Shown in pieces: positions 57,609 through 64,000 of a stretch of 64,000 bases of DNA; within the stretch, counting starts at the first letter, position 1; the number at the start of each line of letters is the position of its first letter. The position numbers and the translations under genes were made by a program. This DNA comes from Caulobacter sp. UNC358MFTsu5.1 (GTDB lineage: Bacteria > Pseudomonadota > Alphaproteobacteria > Caulobacterales > Caulobacteraceae), in contig NZ_JONW01000009.1 in NCBI RefSeq assembly GCF_000712075.1, forward strand, positions 124,001 through 188,000. The letters are read 5' to 3'. The notes under the pieces were generated by a model. It was not told where the DNA came from and ran no database searches. It worked only from the letters and a program-made list of their open reading frames with translations.

Positions 57609-57631
57609 CGCCCTCTCTTGGAGAGAGGGCG
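57609..57631. terminator. Hairpin between convergent genes
   Basis: A perfect 9-bp stem CGCCCTCTC/GAGAGGGCG with a TTGGA loop fills the 28-bp gap between the stops at 57604 and 57633. It has no T-run, but the position suggests termination in both directions. Confidence 0.55.
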
Positions 57632-57632
57632 T

Positions 57633-58061
57633 CTAGGACTTCGCTCGCCCCAAGGCGTCCGCGACGACCTCCTCGAACACGTCGAGGTCCAGGTCCTTGG
57701 TCGACCTGAAGCTGATGCAGTATCCGGTGACCTTGGCCTTGCCGAGCCGCGCCCCATAGGTCCGCGACAGGTAGGTCTTGTCCTCCAGCCCCATGACGTA
57801 GAGCGACAGCCCGGACGTATTTGCGCTGAGGCCGATCTTGTAGAACGGCCGCGACTCCCCGTTGGCGTAGCCCAGCGTCTGCGAGCAGTAGCCGATGTTC
57901 GGGTTGGAGACGACCTTGCCGTCGGCGTTCCTGCCGTCCAGGAACCAGAGCTCGGCGTCGGGCGAGAGCTCCAGGATACGCCGGTGCAGGTCGCGCAATT
58001 CCTCGCGCTTCGCCGGAGGCTGGCCGTCGATATAGCGGTCGACCTGTTCGCGCACGTCCAT
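57633..58061 (-). CDS. DUF1801 domain protein
   Basis: This 142-residue protein has the DUF1801 (YdhG-like) fold pattern: DVREQVDRYIDGQPPAKREELRDLHRRIL at the start, PDAELWFLDGRN and SRPFYKIGLSANTSGLSLYVMGLED, then a C-terminal helix (DLDLDVFEEVVADAL). The family is small, cytoplasmic and of unknown biochemical function, sometimes linked to iron-chaperone-like (frataxin-like) folds. It lies 15 bp after the hydrolase gene at 58077 and may share its transcript. Confidence 0.78.
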   Translation of the reverse strand: MDVREQVDRYIDGQPPAKREELRDLHRRILELSPDAELWFLDGRNADGKVVSNPNIGYCSQTLGYANGESRPFYKIGLSANTSGLSLYVMGLEDKTYLSRTYGARLGKAKVTGYCISFRSTKDLDLDVFEEVVADALGRAKS

Positions 58062-58076
58062 GCCGGGACTTCCTAT

Positions 58077-59111
58077 TCAATCTCGCTCTTCTGGATGACG
58101 AACGGACGGATTCGGAACCGACACGGCCCGCTGATTTTCCTCGGCCCTCGGCGGCGTCGCCCGGACCCAGTCGCTGATCGTGTCCAGGAAGTCCGGCACG
58201 TAGCCCGGCGTCAGGCTGGCGTATTCAGCACTGGCGCCGGTCTTGGCCTTCCAGAACTGATGGTTGGCCTCGTCGAACATCCTGATCGTCAGGTCGGTGT
58301 TCCTCAGACCCCGGCTGAGCAGGCCGACGTTGGGCCGGGGCGGAACCAGGCTGTCGCGCGCGCCGAGCAGGGCCAGCACCGGCGCGCGGACCTTCGGCAG
58401 GGCCGAGGCCGGCGAATAGTGGATCACGCCGCAAAGCGTCTCCAGCGCGGCGATCTCGCAACGGGTCGGCAGCAGCCGCACGGTCGAAAGCCCCGCCCGC
58501 AGGACCAGGCCGTTGAAGGCGACGCCGGCCCGGCTCCGGCCGGCCAGCCGCCACTGGTTGGTCTGGTCGGTGACCACCTGGTCCAGCACCGACTGGCCCG
58601 GTCCCGCCATCAGCACGACGAAGGCCACCGCGTCGGGCGCCTGGGCCGCCGCCTCGGTCGCCACCCATCCGCCCTGGCTGTGTCCCAGCACGCCGACGCG
58701 GCGCGGGTCCACCGCCGGGTCCTGGGCCAGGCGGCGGAGCATCAGGACGGCGTCCCGAGCCCGTCCCTCGATGGTTTCGCCGCGCCAGCGCCCGCCGGAC
58801 CCGCCGACGCCCCGTCGGTCGGTGATCATCACCGCCACGCCGTCGGCCGCCAGCCGCTCGGCGATCACGCGATAGGCGGGGAAGCCCTGGATCCTGCCGT
58901 CCCGTCCGTTGCCGCCCGAACCCGCCAGGATCACCACGCCGGGCGCGTCCGTCCGCCCCTCGGGCGACAGCACCGATCCCGCCAGCACGACCCCGTCGTG
59001 GGCCTTGATCGTGACCGGCGTCTCGCGCCAGACGCCCGCCAGGGCGTCGCGCGGACCCAGCAGGCAGAGCGCGAGGAAGGACAGGGCGAAGGCCGTCGGC
59101 AACTGACGCAT
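58077..59111 (-). CDS. Secreted alpha/beta-hydrolase
   Basis: This 344-residue hydrolase has a signal peptide (MRQLPTAFALSFLALCLLGPRDALA) and an alpha/beta-hydrolase fold with VVILAGSGGNGRDG (oxyanion region), the nucleophile elbow VGVLGHSQGGWVATEAA, Asp in LALLGARDSLVPPRP and His in FDEANHQFWKA. Its likely substrates are esters in the periplasm; the exact one is unknown. It resembles the dienelactone-hydrolase/BAAT type group. Downstream on the same strand is the DUF1801 gene; upstream, a divergent LytTR regulator. Confidence 0.83.
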   Translation of the reverse strand: MRQLPTAFALSFLALCLLGPRDALAGVWRETPVTIKAHDGVVLAGSVLSPEGRTDAPGVVILAGSGGNGRDGRIQGFPAYRVIAERLAADGVAVMITDRRGVGGSGGRWRGETIEGRARDAVLMLRRLAQDPAVDPRRVGVLGHSQGGWVATEAAAQAPDAVAFVVLMAGPGQSVLDQVVTDQTNQWRLAGRSRAGVAFNGLVLRAGLSTVRLLPTRCEIAALETLCGVIHYSPASALPKVRAPVLALLGARDSLVPPRPNVGLLSRGLRNTDLTIRMFDEANHQFWKAKTGASAEYASLTPGYVPDFLDTISDWVRATPPRAEENQRAVSVPNPSVRHPEERD

Positions 59112-59230
59112 GGAAGGCTGGAACTCCGATGTGGGGAAGCGCCGGGCGATCGCCGCGGCCAGGCAGGGATCGGGCTCGGCCGGGGCGACCTCAAGCGGGA
59201 ATTCGTGAAACGGACCGCCGCCTTCGTGTA

Positions 59231-60055
59231 ATGGCCTGGTCCATGACGATTCCCTTTGGCGCTTCGCCGATCGGTCGCCGGGCGTTCCGGCGCGAGCATC
59301 TTCGCGAGGCGATCGTGATGCTGGTCTGCGCCGCGATCGTCGTGGCCATGGGGCCGTTCGGCGCGGTCCCGTACCGCGACTGGCCGGCGCGGACCCTGTA
59401 CTGGCTGCGGATCATGGCCCTGGGCTACGCGATCGTGCGGCCGTGTCTGGCCTTGGCAAGCGCCGTCGCAAAGCGCTGGAATCTGCCCGAGGGCCTGGCC
59501 TGGGCGGCGGCGTCGGTCGTAGCCGCCGCGCCGGTGACCGCCCTGGTCTGGTGGCTCGGTCCGCATCCGGACCTCTCGCGACCGCCCCCGTCGCTCGCCG
59601 ATTTCCTCGACGCCTATGTCCAGGTGCTGGTCGTCACCGCCTTCGTGGTCCTGGCCCTCTGGCTGGCGCGAGCAGGCCAGGACCGGACGCGCGGGCGCGC
59701 CTCCGGACAGTCGGCGACGCCGACGGCCGAGGTGAAGCCCGCCCTCGCCCGGCGCCTGCCGCCCGGCCACGGGGCGATCCTCGCCCTGTCGATGGAGGAC
59801 CACTATGTGCGGGTCCACGCCCAGGGCGGCCAGACCCTGCTGCTGATGCGGATGGCCGACGCGGTCGCGGCGGTCGAAGGGCTGGACGGCGCCCAGGTCC
59901 ACCGGTCGTGGTGGGTGGCGCGGTCGGCGGTCGAGCGGTGCGAGCGTCGCGGCCGACGCTTCTGGCTGCTCCTGCCGGGCGGCCTGCCCGCGCCCGTCGC
60001 GCGCGACCGGGTCAAGGCGCTGATCGCCCGGGGATGGCCGCTGGAGCGGTCGTGA
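59231..60055 (+). CDS. Membrane-bound LytTR family regulator
   Basis: This 274-residue protein has about four membrane helices in its first 150 residues (IVMLVCAAIVVAMGPFG, LYWLRIMALGYAIVRPCLAL, VVAAAPVTALVWWLG and LVVTAFVVLALWLA) and a C-terminal LytTR DNA-binding domain (ILALSMEDHYVRVHAQGGQTLLLMRM, VHRSWWVARSAVERC, in part). Such proteins bind DNA while attached to the membrane. The ATG at 59231 or the one at 59243 could be the start. The target genes are unknown; the divergent hydrolase is a candidate. Confidence 0.82.
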   Translation: MAWSMTIPFGASPIGRRAFRREHLREAIVMLVCAAIVVAMGPFGAVPYRDWPARTLYWLRIMALGYAIVRPCLALASAVAKRWNLPEGLAWAAASVVAAAPVTALVWWLGPHPDLSRPPPSLADFLDAYVQVLVVTAFVVLALWLARAGQDRTRGRASGQSATPTAEVKPALARRLPPGHGAILALSMEDHYVRVHAQGGQTLLLMRMADAVAAVEGLDGAQVHRSWWVARSAVERCERRGRRFWLLLPGGLPAPVARDRVKALIARGWPLERS

Positions 60056-60101
60056 GCACTCGCCGAAGGAACGCCGCGCCTCCCGCGCACATTCAAGCCG
60101 G

Positions 60102-60776
60102 ATGCACCGCGCGCGCCACGCCCTGAATCCCCACACCGAGACCTTCGCCCTGGCCGCCCTGCTCGGCCTGGGTGCAGCCCTGGCGGTCTTCCAGGACGTC
60201 GCCGACGACCAGAACGAGGCCGACGGCCAAGCGTCCGACTGGAGGATCCTCAAGGCGCTGCGGCGCGACGGCGATCCATCCGAGCCGGTCGGGCCCAAAT
60301 GGCTGAAGGAAAGTCTGACCGAGGCCAGCGCCCTGGGCGGGATCACCGTGCTGGCCGGGCTGACCGCCGTGACGGCCGGCGGGCTGGCCCTCGCCGGCAA
60401 GCGCCGCGAAGCCTTGCTGACGGCCGGGGTGTTCGCCGGGGCCCTGGTGCTGAGCGAGGGGCTGAAGAACCTGTTCAAGCGCAGCCGGCCGCCGGCCGAG
60501 TACCGCGCCGCCGAGGCGGTCAACGAAAGCTTTCCCAGCGGCCACGCCCTGCTGTCGGCCGCGACCTTCCTGTCGCTGGGCATCCTGTTCGCCCAGGGGG
60601 CCAAGGGGACGGCGTTGCGCGCCTACGGCCTGGCCGTGGGCGCGACGACGGCCGCCGCCGTGGGATTCAGCCGGGTGTTCCTCGGCGTCCACTGGACCAA
60701 CGACGTGCTGGGCGGCTGGGCCGCCGGCTCGGCCTGGGCGGCGACCTGCTGGCTGGTGGGGCGCGAGCGACGCTAG
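60102..60776 (+). CDS. PAP2 family phosphatase
   Basis: This 224-residue membrane phosphatase has the three PAP2 motifs: KRSRPP (C1), SFPSGHALLS (C2) and SRVFLGVHWTNDVLGG (C3 with His and Asp). It likely hydrolyses phosphatidic acid, undecaprenyl pyrophosphate or a similar lipid phosphate at the outer face of the inner membrane. The N-terminal region (LLGLGAALAVFQDVADDQNEADGQA) is longer than in minimal PAP2 proteins. It follows the LytTR gene on the same strand with a 46-bp gap and converges on the sterol desaturase gene. Confidence 0.88.
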   Translation: MHRARHALNPHTETFALAALLGLGAALAVFQDVADDQNEADGQASDWRILKALRRDGDPSEPVGPKWLKESLTEASALGGITVLAGLTAVTAGGLALAGKRREALLTAGVFAGALVLSEGLKNLFKRSRPPAEYRAAEAVNESFPSGHALLSAATFLSLGILFAQGAKGTALRAYGLAVGATTAAAVGFSRVFLGVHWTNDVLGGWAAGSAWAATCWLVGRERR

Positions 60777-60786
60777 GCCGACCGCC

Positions 60787-61710
60787 CTACTCGGCCGCGT
60801 GCGTCTCCGGCGTCGCCTTCCCGTCCCGCTCCAGCCGCGCCCGCCACTTGGCCTTCAGGGTGTGGGAGGTGTCGCGCGAACCGTCGTGGCTCCAGCCCGG
60901 CGGGCCGAAGACATAGCCCAGGGCGTGGCGCGGATGGGCGGCCACGTCCTTGGCGATGCCGATGAACTCGTGGAAGACGTTGGTCAGCAGGTTGAAGCTG
61001 GCCAGGTTCTTGACCGTGCCGTAGCGGCACGGCTCCTCGTCGACCTCGGGGATGAAGGTGCCGAACATCCGGTCCCAGATGATCAGGATGCCGGCGTAGT
61101 TGGCATCGAGGTAGCGGGCGTTGCGCGCGTGGTGCACCCGGTGGTGCGAGGGCGTGTTGAACACCGCCTCGAACCAGCGCGGCATCTTCTTGATCGCCTC
61201 GGTGTGGATCCAGAACTGGTAGATCAGGCTGATCCCCTTCTGGATGGCCACCATGGCCGGCGGGAAGCCCAGGAACGACAGCGGCAGCCAAAGCAGCCAC
61301 GTGCCCACGACGCCGCCCGTCCAGGTCTGCCGCAGGGCGGTCGACAGGTTGTAGTGGGTGGAGGTGTGGTGGTTGACGTGGCTGGCCCACCAGAACCGCC
61401 GCTCGTGGGCGATGCGGTGGAACCAGTAGTAGGTCAGGTCCTCGGCGAAGAAGAGGATCACCCAGGCCCAGACGGCGGTCATCGGGATCGTGAAGATCCG
61501 GTGCTGCCAGACCCAAACGGTGGCGGCGAAGATCGCCCCGCCCAGGATCGCGCCGGCGATGCTGCTGCCCAGGCCCATGGTCAGGGACATGGCGGTGTCC
61601 TTGGCCTCGTAGCGGGCGTTCGCCTTGCCGAGGCGCGCCAGGACGATCTCCAGGATGACGGCCAGGACGAAAAAAGGAATAGCAAGCTGCACGGGGTCGA
61701 AGGTCTTCAT
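60787..61710 (-). CDS. Sterol desaturase/fatty acid hydroxylase family protein
   Basis: This 307-residue di-iron membrane enzyme has the family's histidine clusters: WFHRIAHERRFWWASHVNHHTS (first boxes, in part) and TPSHHRVHHARN (last box). About five hydrophobic helices are present. Such enzymes hydroxylate or desaturate lipids, including carotenoids and hopanoid- or ornithine-type lipids in bacteria. The ATG at 61710 (MKTFDPVQLAIPFF) overlaps the stop of the upstream gene by four bases, so the pair is translationally coupled. Confidence 0.88.
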   Translation of the reverse strand: MKTFDPVQLAIPFFVLAVILEIVLARLGKANARYEAKDTAMSLTMGLGSSIAGAILGGAIFAATVWVWQHRIFTIPMTAVWAWVILFFAEDLTYYWFHRIAHERRFWWASHVNHHTSTHYNLSTALRQTWTGGVVGTWLLWLPLSFLGFPPAMVAIQKGISLIYQFWIHTEAIKKMPRWFEAVFNTPSHHRVHHARNARYLDANYAGILIIWDRMFGTFIPEVDEEPCRYGTVKNLASFNLLTNVFHEFIGIAKDVAAHPRHALGYVFGPPGWSHDGSRDTSHTLKAKWRARLERDGKATPETHAAE

Positions 61711-62132
61711 GCGAACTCCCGCGGCGGCCAGGCGCCGTCCTTCAGGGCCAGGCGCGGGGCGCCGTCGGCGGTCTTGAGGCGGAGGAAGCCCTTGTCGGGC
61801 CGGGCGGCCAGGGCGGCGCTCCAGGCCAGGTCGCGGGCCACGTAGCTGTCGCCCTTGCGCCAGGCGACCAGGGCCCGTTCGCCCGACCGCGCCACTAGAC
61901 CCGCGCCGTCGGCGGCGATCCACAGGGCGTCGACGCGGTCGTCGGGGAACTCCACGGCCAGCAGGGCCCGGGCGCCCTCGGCGTCGAGCGGAGGGGTCGG
62001 ACGCGGAATCCGCGCCCAGGCCGCGATGGCGACCAGCAGGCTGACGGCCACGGCCGAGCCCACCAACTGAATCAACAGCGCCTTGTCCAAGCGACGCTTC
62101 CTCCCAAACTTGACGCCAGCGTCACGCTTCAT
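61707..62132 (-). CDS. Membrane-anchored small protein coupled to sterol desaturase
   Basis: This 141-residue protein has a basic N-terminus (MKRDAGVKFGRKRRLDKALL), one membrane helix (IQLVGSAVAVSLLVAIAAWA) and a periplasmic domain (LLAVEFPDDRVDALWIAADGAGLVARSGERALVAW, in part). The family is unknown. The ATG at 62132 is the best start; a longer frame adds a basic, unlikely leader. The four-base overlap with the desaturase gene suggests that the two function together. Confidence 0.65.
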   Translation of the reverse strand: MKRDAGVKFGRKRRLDKALLIQLVGSAVAVSLLVAIAAWARIPRPTPPLDAEGARALLAVEFPDDRVDALWIAADGAGLVARSGERALVAWRKGDSYVARDLAWSAALAARPDKGFLRLKTADGAPRLALKDGAWPPREFA

Positions 62133-62272
62133 GGCGCCGGCGTCAAGCCGGCTCCGCCGAGGCACGGCGACGCGGATCGGCCGAAAAGCGTCTTTACGCT
62201 GAGGCTTGCGCCGCCCTACGGTATCGCCAGGGTTGTTCAGCGCTCGCCGAGCCGAGCTTCTGGGGGAAAACG

Positions 62273-62747
62273 ATGTCGTTGATGTTTGAGCCATTGCGCC
62301 GGTACGCCGATTTCGAAGGGCGTTCGCGACGGACGGAATATTGGCTCTTCTTCCTGTTCCATGTCCTGGTCGCCGTGGCCTTCACCATCGTCACCGTGAC
62401 GTTGGTGGTCGCGGGTGCGGAGGCGAACAAGCCAGGGCCAGGACGGCGTTGGAGCCGCCTTCGTCGTCTGGATCCTGGTCGCCATGGCGGGCGCGCTGGC
62501 CCTGATCATCCCCACCCTGGCGGTCCATGTCCGCCGGCTGCACGACATCGACCAGTCGGGCTGGATGGTGCTGCTGGGCCTGATCCCCGGCGTGGGCGGG
62601 ATCATCCTGCTGGTCTTCCACCTGATGGACGGCACGCCCGGTCCCAACCGCTACGGCGAGGACCCGAAAGGCCGCCTGCCTTACGGCGCTGGACCGACCG
62701 TGCATCACCATCACTACGCGCCCGGCGCGGAGCCGCCGGCGGTCTGA
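62273..62747 (+). pseudogene. DUF805 membrane protein, interrupted by a +1 frameshift
   Basis: The first ~49 codons (SLMFEPLRRYADFEGRSRRTEYWLFFLF, in part) are a normal DUF805 N-terminus with its first membrane helix. The rest of the family (VHVRRLHDIDQSGWMVLLGLIPGVGGIILLVFHLMDGTPGPNRYG, in part) continues in the next frame from about 62415-62440, and ends at 62747 with a His-rich tail. The switch lies in GCGAACAAGCCAGGGCCAGG, near 62424-62443. Either one extra base is a real mutation or it is a sequencing error; each half alone is too short. DUF805 proteins are small inner-membrane proteins of unknown function. A strong terminator follows. Confidence 0.8.
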
Positions 62748-62769
62748 CCGCGAGCCCATGTCGGAATCA

Positions 62770-62801
62770 GAACGCGCGCCCCGGGATCGAGGCGCGCGTT
62801 C
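62770..62801 (+). terminator. Rho-independent terminator after DUF805
   Basis: A perfect 11-bp stem GAACGCGCGCC/GGCGCGCGTTC with a ten-base loop is followed by TTCGTTT. Confidence 0.8.
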
Positions 62802-62823
62802 TTCGTTTCAGGGGGCCTGGCGC

Positions 62824-63369
62824 CTAGAACTTCCGGGCGTAGCCCACCGACACCACGTTGGCGTCGGCCGCGTCGTCGTCGCGGTACTGCTGACGGGTGT
62901 AGTCGACGCGGACGCCGTTCTTGTCGTCGAACTTGTACTGGGCGCCGACGCCGTAGTTGACGCTGTCGGCGTCGAACTTGTTCTCGACCCCGGCCACGGT
63001 CTGCTTGAACTGGCTGTTGCCGTAGCCGACGCGGCCGATCAGGTCGATCTGCGGGGTCACCGGCAGGAAGCCCACGCCGTAGACCGCGGCCTGGTGGGTC
63101 TGTTCGATGCTGGAGCGGACGCCGGCCTGGTCGATGTTGTCGTCCTTGACGCCGCCGGACAGTTCGCCCTCGACGCCGAAGTGCGGGGTCAGCTTGGCGC
63201 CCAGGCGGCCCTGGACGGCGCCGGTGTCGGCGCCCTCGGCGCGGGACCCGGCGTAGCCGAGCGTGCCGTAGACCCCGGTGTCCTGGGCCTGGGCCAGGGC
63301 GGGCATCGAGGCGAGCGAGATCGCGACCACGGGAGCGGCCAGAACGGCCGCCGACATGAGAGTCTTCAT
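62824..63369 (-). CDS. Small outer-membrane beta-barrel protein
   Basis: This 181-residue protein has a signal peptide (MKTLMSAAVLAAPVVAISLASMPALAQA) and alternating-polarity strands typical of an eight-stranded barrel (VYGTLGYAGSRAEG, LGAKLTPHFGVEGELSGG, ... VNYGVGAQYKFDDKNGVRVDYTRQ in part). It ends with YARKF, whose final aromatic residue is the usual outer-membrane targeting signal. It is an OmpA/OmpW-type barrel without a peptidoglycan-binding domain. The ATG follows AAGGAGTACAACA. The role is unknown. Confidence 0.85.
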   Translation of the reverse strand: MKTLMSAAVLAAPVVAISLASMPALAQAQDTGVYGTLGYAGSRAEGADTGAVQGRLGAKLTPHFGVEGELSGGVKDDNIDQAGVRSSIEQTHQAAVYGVGFLPVTPQIDLIGRVGYGNSQFKQTVAGVENKFDADSVNYGVGAQYKFDDKNGVRVDYTRQQYRDDDAADANVVSVGYARKF

Positions 63370-63682
63370 TGTTGTACTCCTTGGTACTGGCGAGGCTGGG
63401 GGGAGCGCCTCGACGGTCTCAGGGATAGCCTTGCCGTTGGGCCGCCATTGGACCCTGGCGAGCCCGTTTGGGGCCATTGCGTGTCGATCGCGACACGTCC
63501 GTGGCGATTGTGGCGGCTTGGAATCGTTCCCCTTCCCGGCCCGAAAGCGGAGAGGTGTGACCTTCCTGCCGCGCGGGGAAACGTGACGGCTGCGCCAAGC
63601 GTGCTATTGATCGGGCAAGAACCGAAAGGCGCTCCCCCCTTAATCTTGGCGGAGGCTCGCCAACGTCACCGGGATCGCCGCC
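63370..63682. other. Intergenic region between outer-membrane protein and FabH-like gene
   Basis: The 313-bp gap holds divergent promoter space for both genes. It contains a perfect hairpin CGTGTCG-ATCG-CGACACG (63480-63497) of unknown role. I see no gene in it. Confidence 0.5.
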
Positions 63683-64000
63683 TTGCCTAAAGCCGTCATC
63701 GTCGCCACGGGGCTGTACACCCCGCCGTTCAGCGTTTCGAACACCGAGTTGGTCGAGACCTTCAACACATATGTCGAGCGCTTCAACGCCGCCAACGCCG
63801 AGGCCATCGCCGCCGGCGAGGTCACGGCCCTGCTGCCCTCCTCGCCCGAGTTCATCGAGAAGGCCTCGGGCATCAAGTCGCGCTTCGTGATGGACAAGAC
63901 CGGGATCGTCGATCCCGAGGTCATGCGCCCGATCCTGCCCGAGCGTCCGAACGAGGAGATCTCGATCCTGGCCGAGATGGCCGTCGAGGCCGCCAAGCAG
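63683..64000 (+). CDS. 3-oxoacyl-ACP synthase III family protein (FabH-like), N-terminal part
   Basis: This is the start of a beta-ketoacyl-ACP synthase III-type protein; the first 106 residues are present and the frame runs off the right edge. LPKAVIVATGLYTPPFSVSN and FIEKASGIKSRFVMDKTGIVDPEVMRPILPERPNEEISILAEMAVEAAK (in part) fit the long FabH-like branch typified by Pseudomonas PA3286. The active-site Cys lies beyond the window. The start is most likely TTG at 63683, because no ATG or GTG lies in frame after the stop at 63641; its ribosome-binding site is weak. Confidence 0.8.
   Translation, partial: MPKAVIVATGLYTPPFSVSNTELVETFNTYVERFNAANAEAIAAGEVTALLPSSPEFIEKASGIKSRFVMDKTGIVDPEVMRPILPERPNEEISILAEMAVEAAKQ

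Noticed and set aside
62415..62747. Independent small gene starting with GTG at 62415
   Set aside because: The encoded sequence is the second half of a DUF805 protein whose first half is just upstream in another frame; a frameshift is the simpler reading.

Overview
The window is high-GC, gene-dense chromosomal DNA from an alphaproteobacterium of the Caulobacter group. The strongest evidence is the flagellin locus (about 40.1-51.6 kb). It holds FlaEY, three small flagellins of the FljJ/FljK/FljL type, FlaF, FlbT and the TPR-glycosyltransferase FlmG, in the arrangement known from Caulobacter. Two of the flagellin genes have sigma-54 promoters with upstream ftr-like palindromes. The other genes are ordinary Caulobacter core genes. 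I see no rRNA, CRISPR array, prophage or complete insertion sequence.

Layout. 0-2.6 kb: end of an alpha-E protein, a transglutaminase-like protein and a DUF418 membrane protein. 2.6-5.4 kb: sulfate ABC transporter cysT-cysW-cysA, without a binding-protein gene. 5.4-6.3 kb: a long non-coding stretch with a GGGGACA inverted-repeat element and several stable hairpins. 6.3-9.0 kb: membrane proteins of unknown role. 9.0-15.2 kb: a tightly overlapping six-gene operon (DUF4129, DUF4350, MoxR ATPase, DUF58, SpoIIM-like, RDD). 15.4 kb: tRNA-Lys. 16.8-19.0 kb: queA-tgt for queuosine. 19.1-23.1 kb: a lipoprotein, an endonuclease/exonuclease/phosphatase-fold protein and three cyclophilins in a row. 23.3-25.5 kb: an esterase and a GH43 glycosidase, divergent around a LacI-type operator. 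25.5-29.5 kb: coaD, gyrA, sodC. 29.5-34.6 kb: EamA transporter, bioA, and the divergent bioF-bioD plus an oxidoreductase. 34.6-38.1 kb: AraC regulator, small membrane proteins, fatty acid desaturase. 38.3 kb: ssb with an alphaproteobacterial SOS box.

In the flagellar region, flbT-flaF, fljL, fljK, flaG, fljJ, a GNAT acetyltransferase and flaEY run on the minus strand. flmG, a PseF-like cytidylyltransferase and a PseH-like acetyltransferase run on the plus strand. Together they encode flagellin subunits, their translational control (FlbT/FlaF) and flagellin glycosylation with a pseudaminic-acid-type sugar.

51.6-64 kb: small acidic proteins, a lone MoxR-type ATPase, a universal stress protein preceded by an FNR/FixK box, HD and NrtR-like proteins, a membrane LytTR regulator, PAP2 phosphatase, sterol desaturase, a frameshifted DUF805 gene, a small outer-membrane barrel and the start of a FabH-like synthase.

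The observations most worth following are: the GGGGACA repeat family with a constant 25-bp spacer; the structured 5.7-6.3 kb region; a Tgt that lacks two of its zinc cysteines; a GyrA with Ala and Phe at the two main quinolone positions; paired cysteines in two periplasmic cyclophilins; and two different PseH-like acetyltransferases in one flagellar locus.
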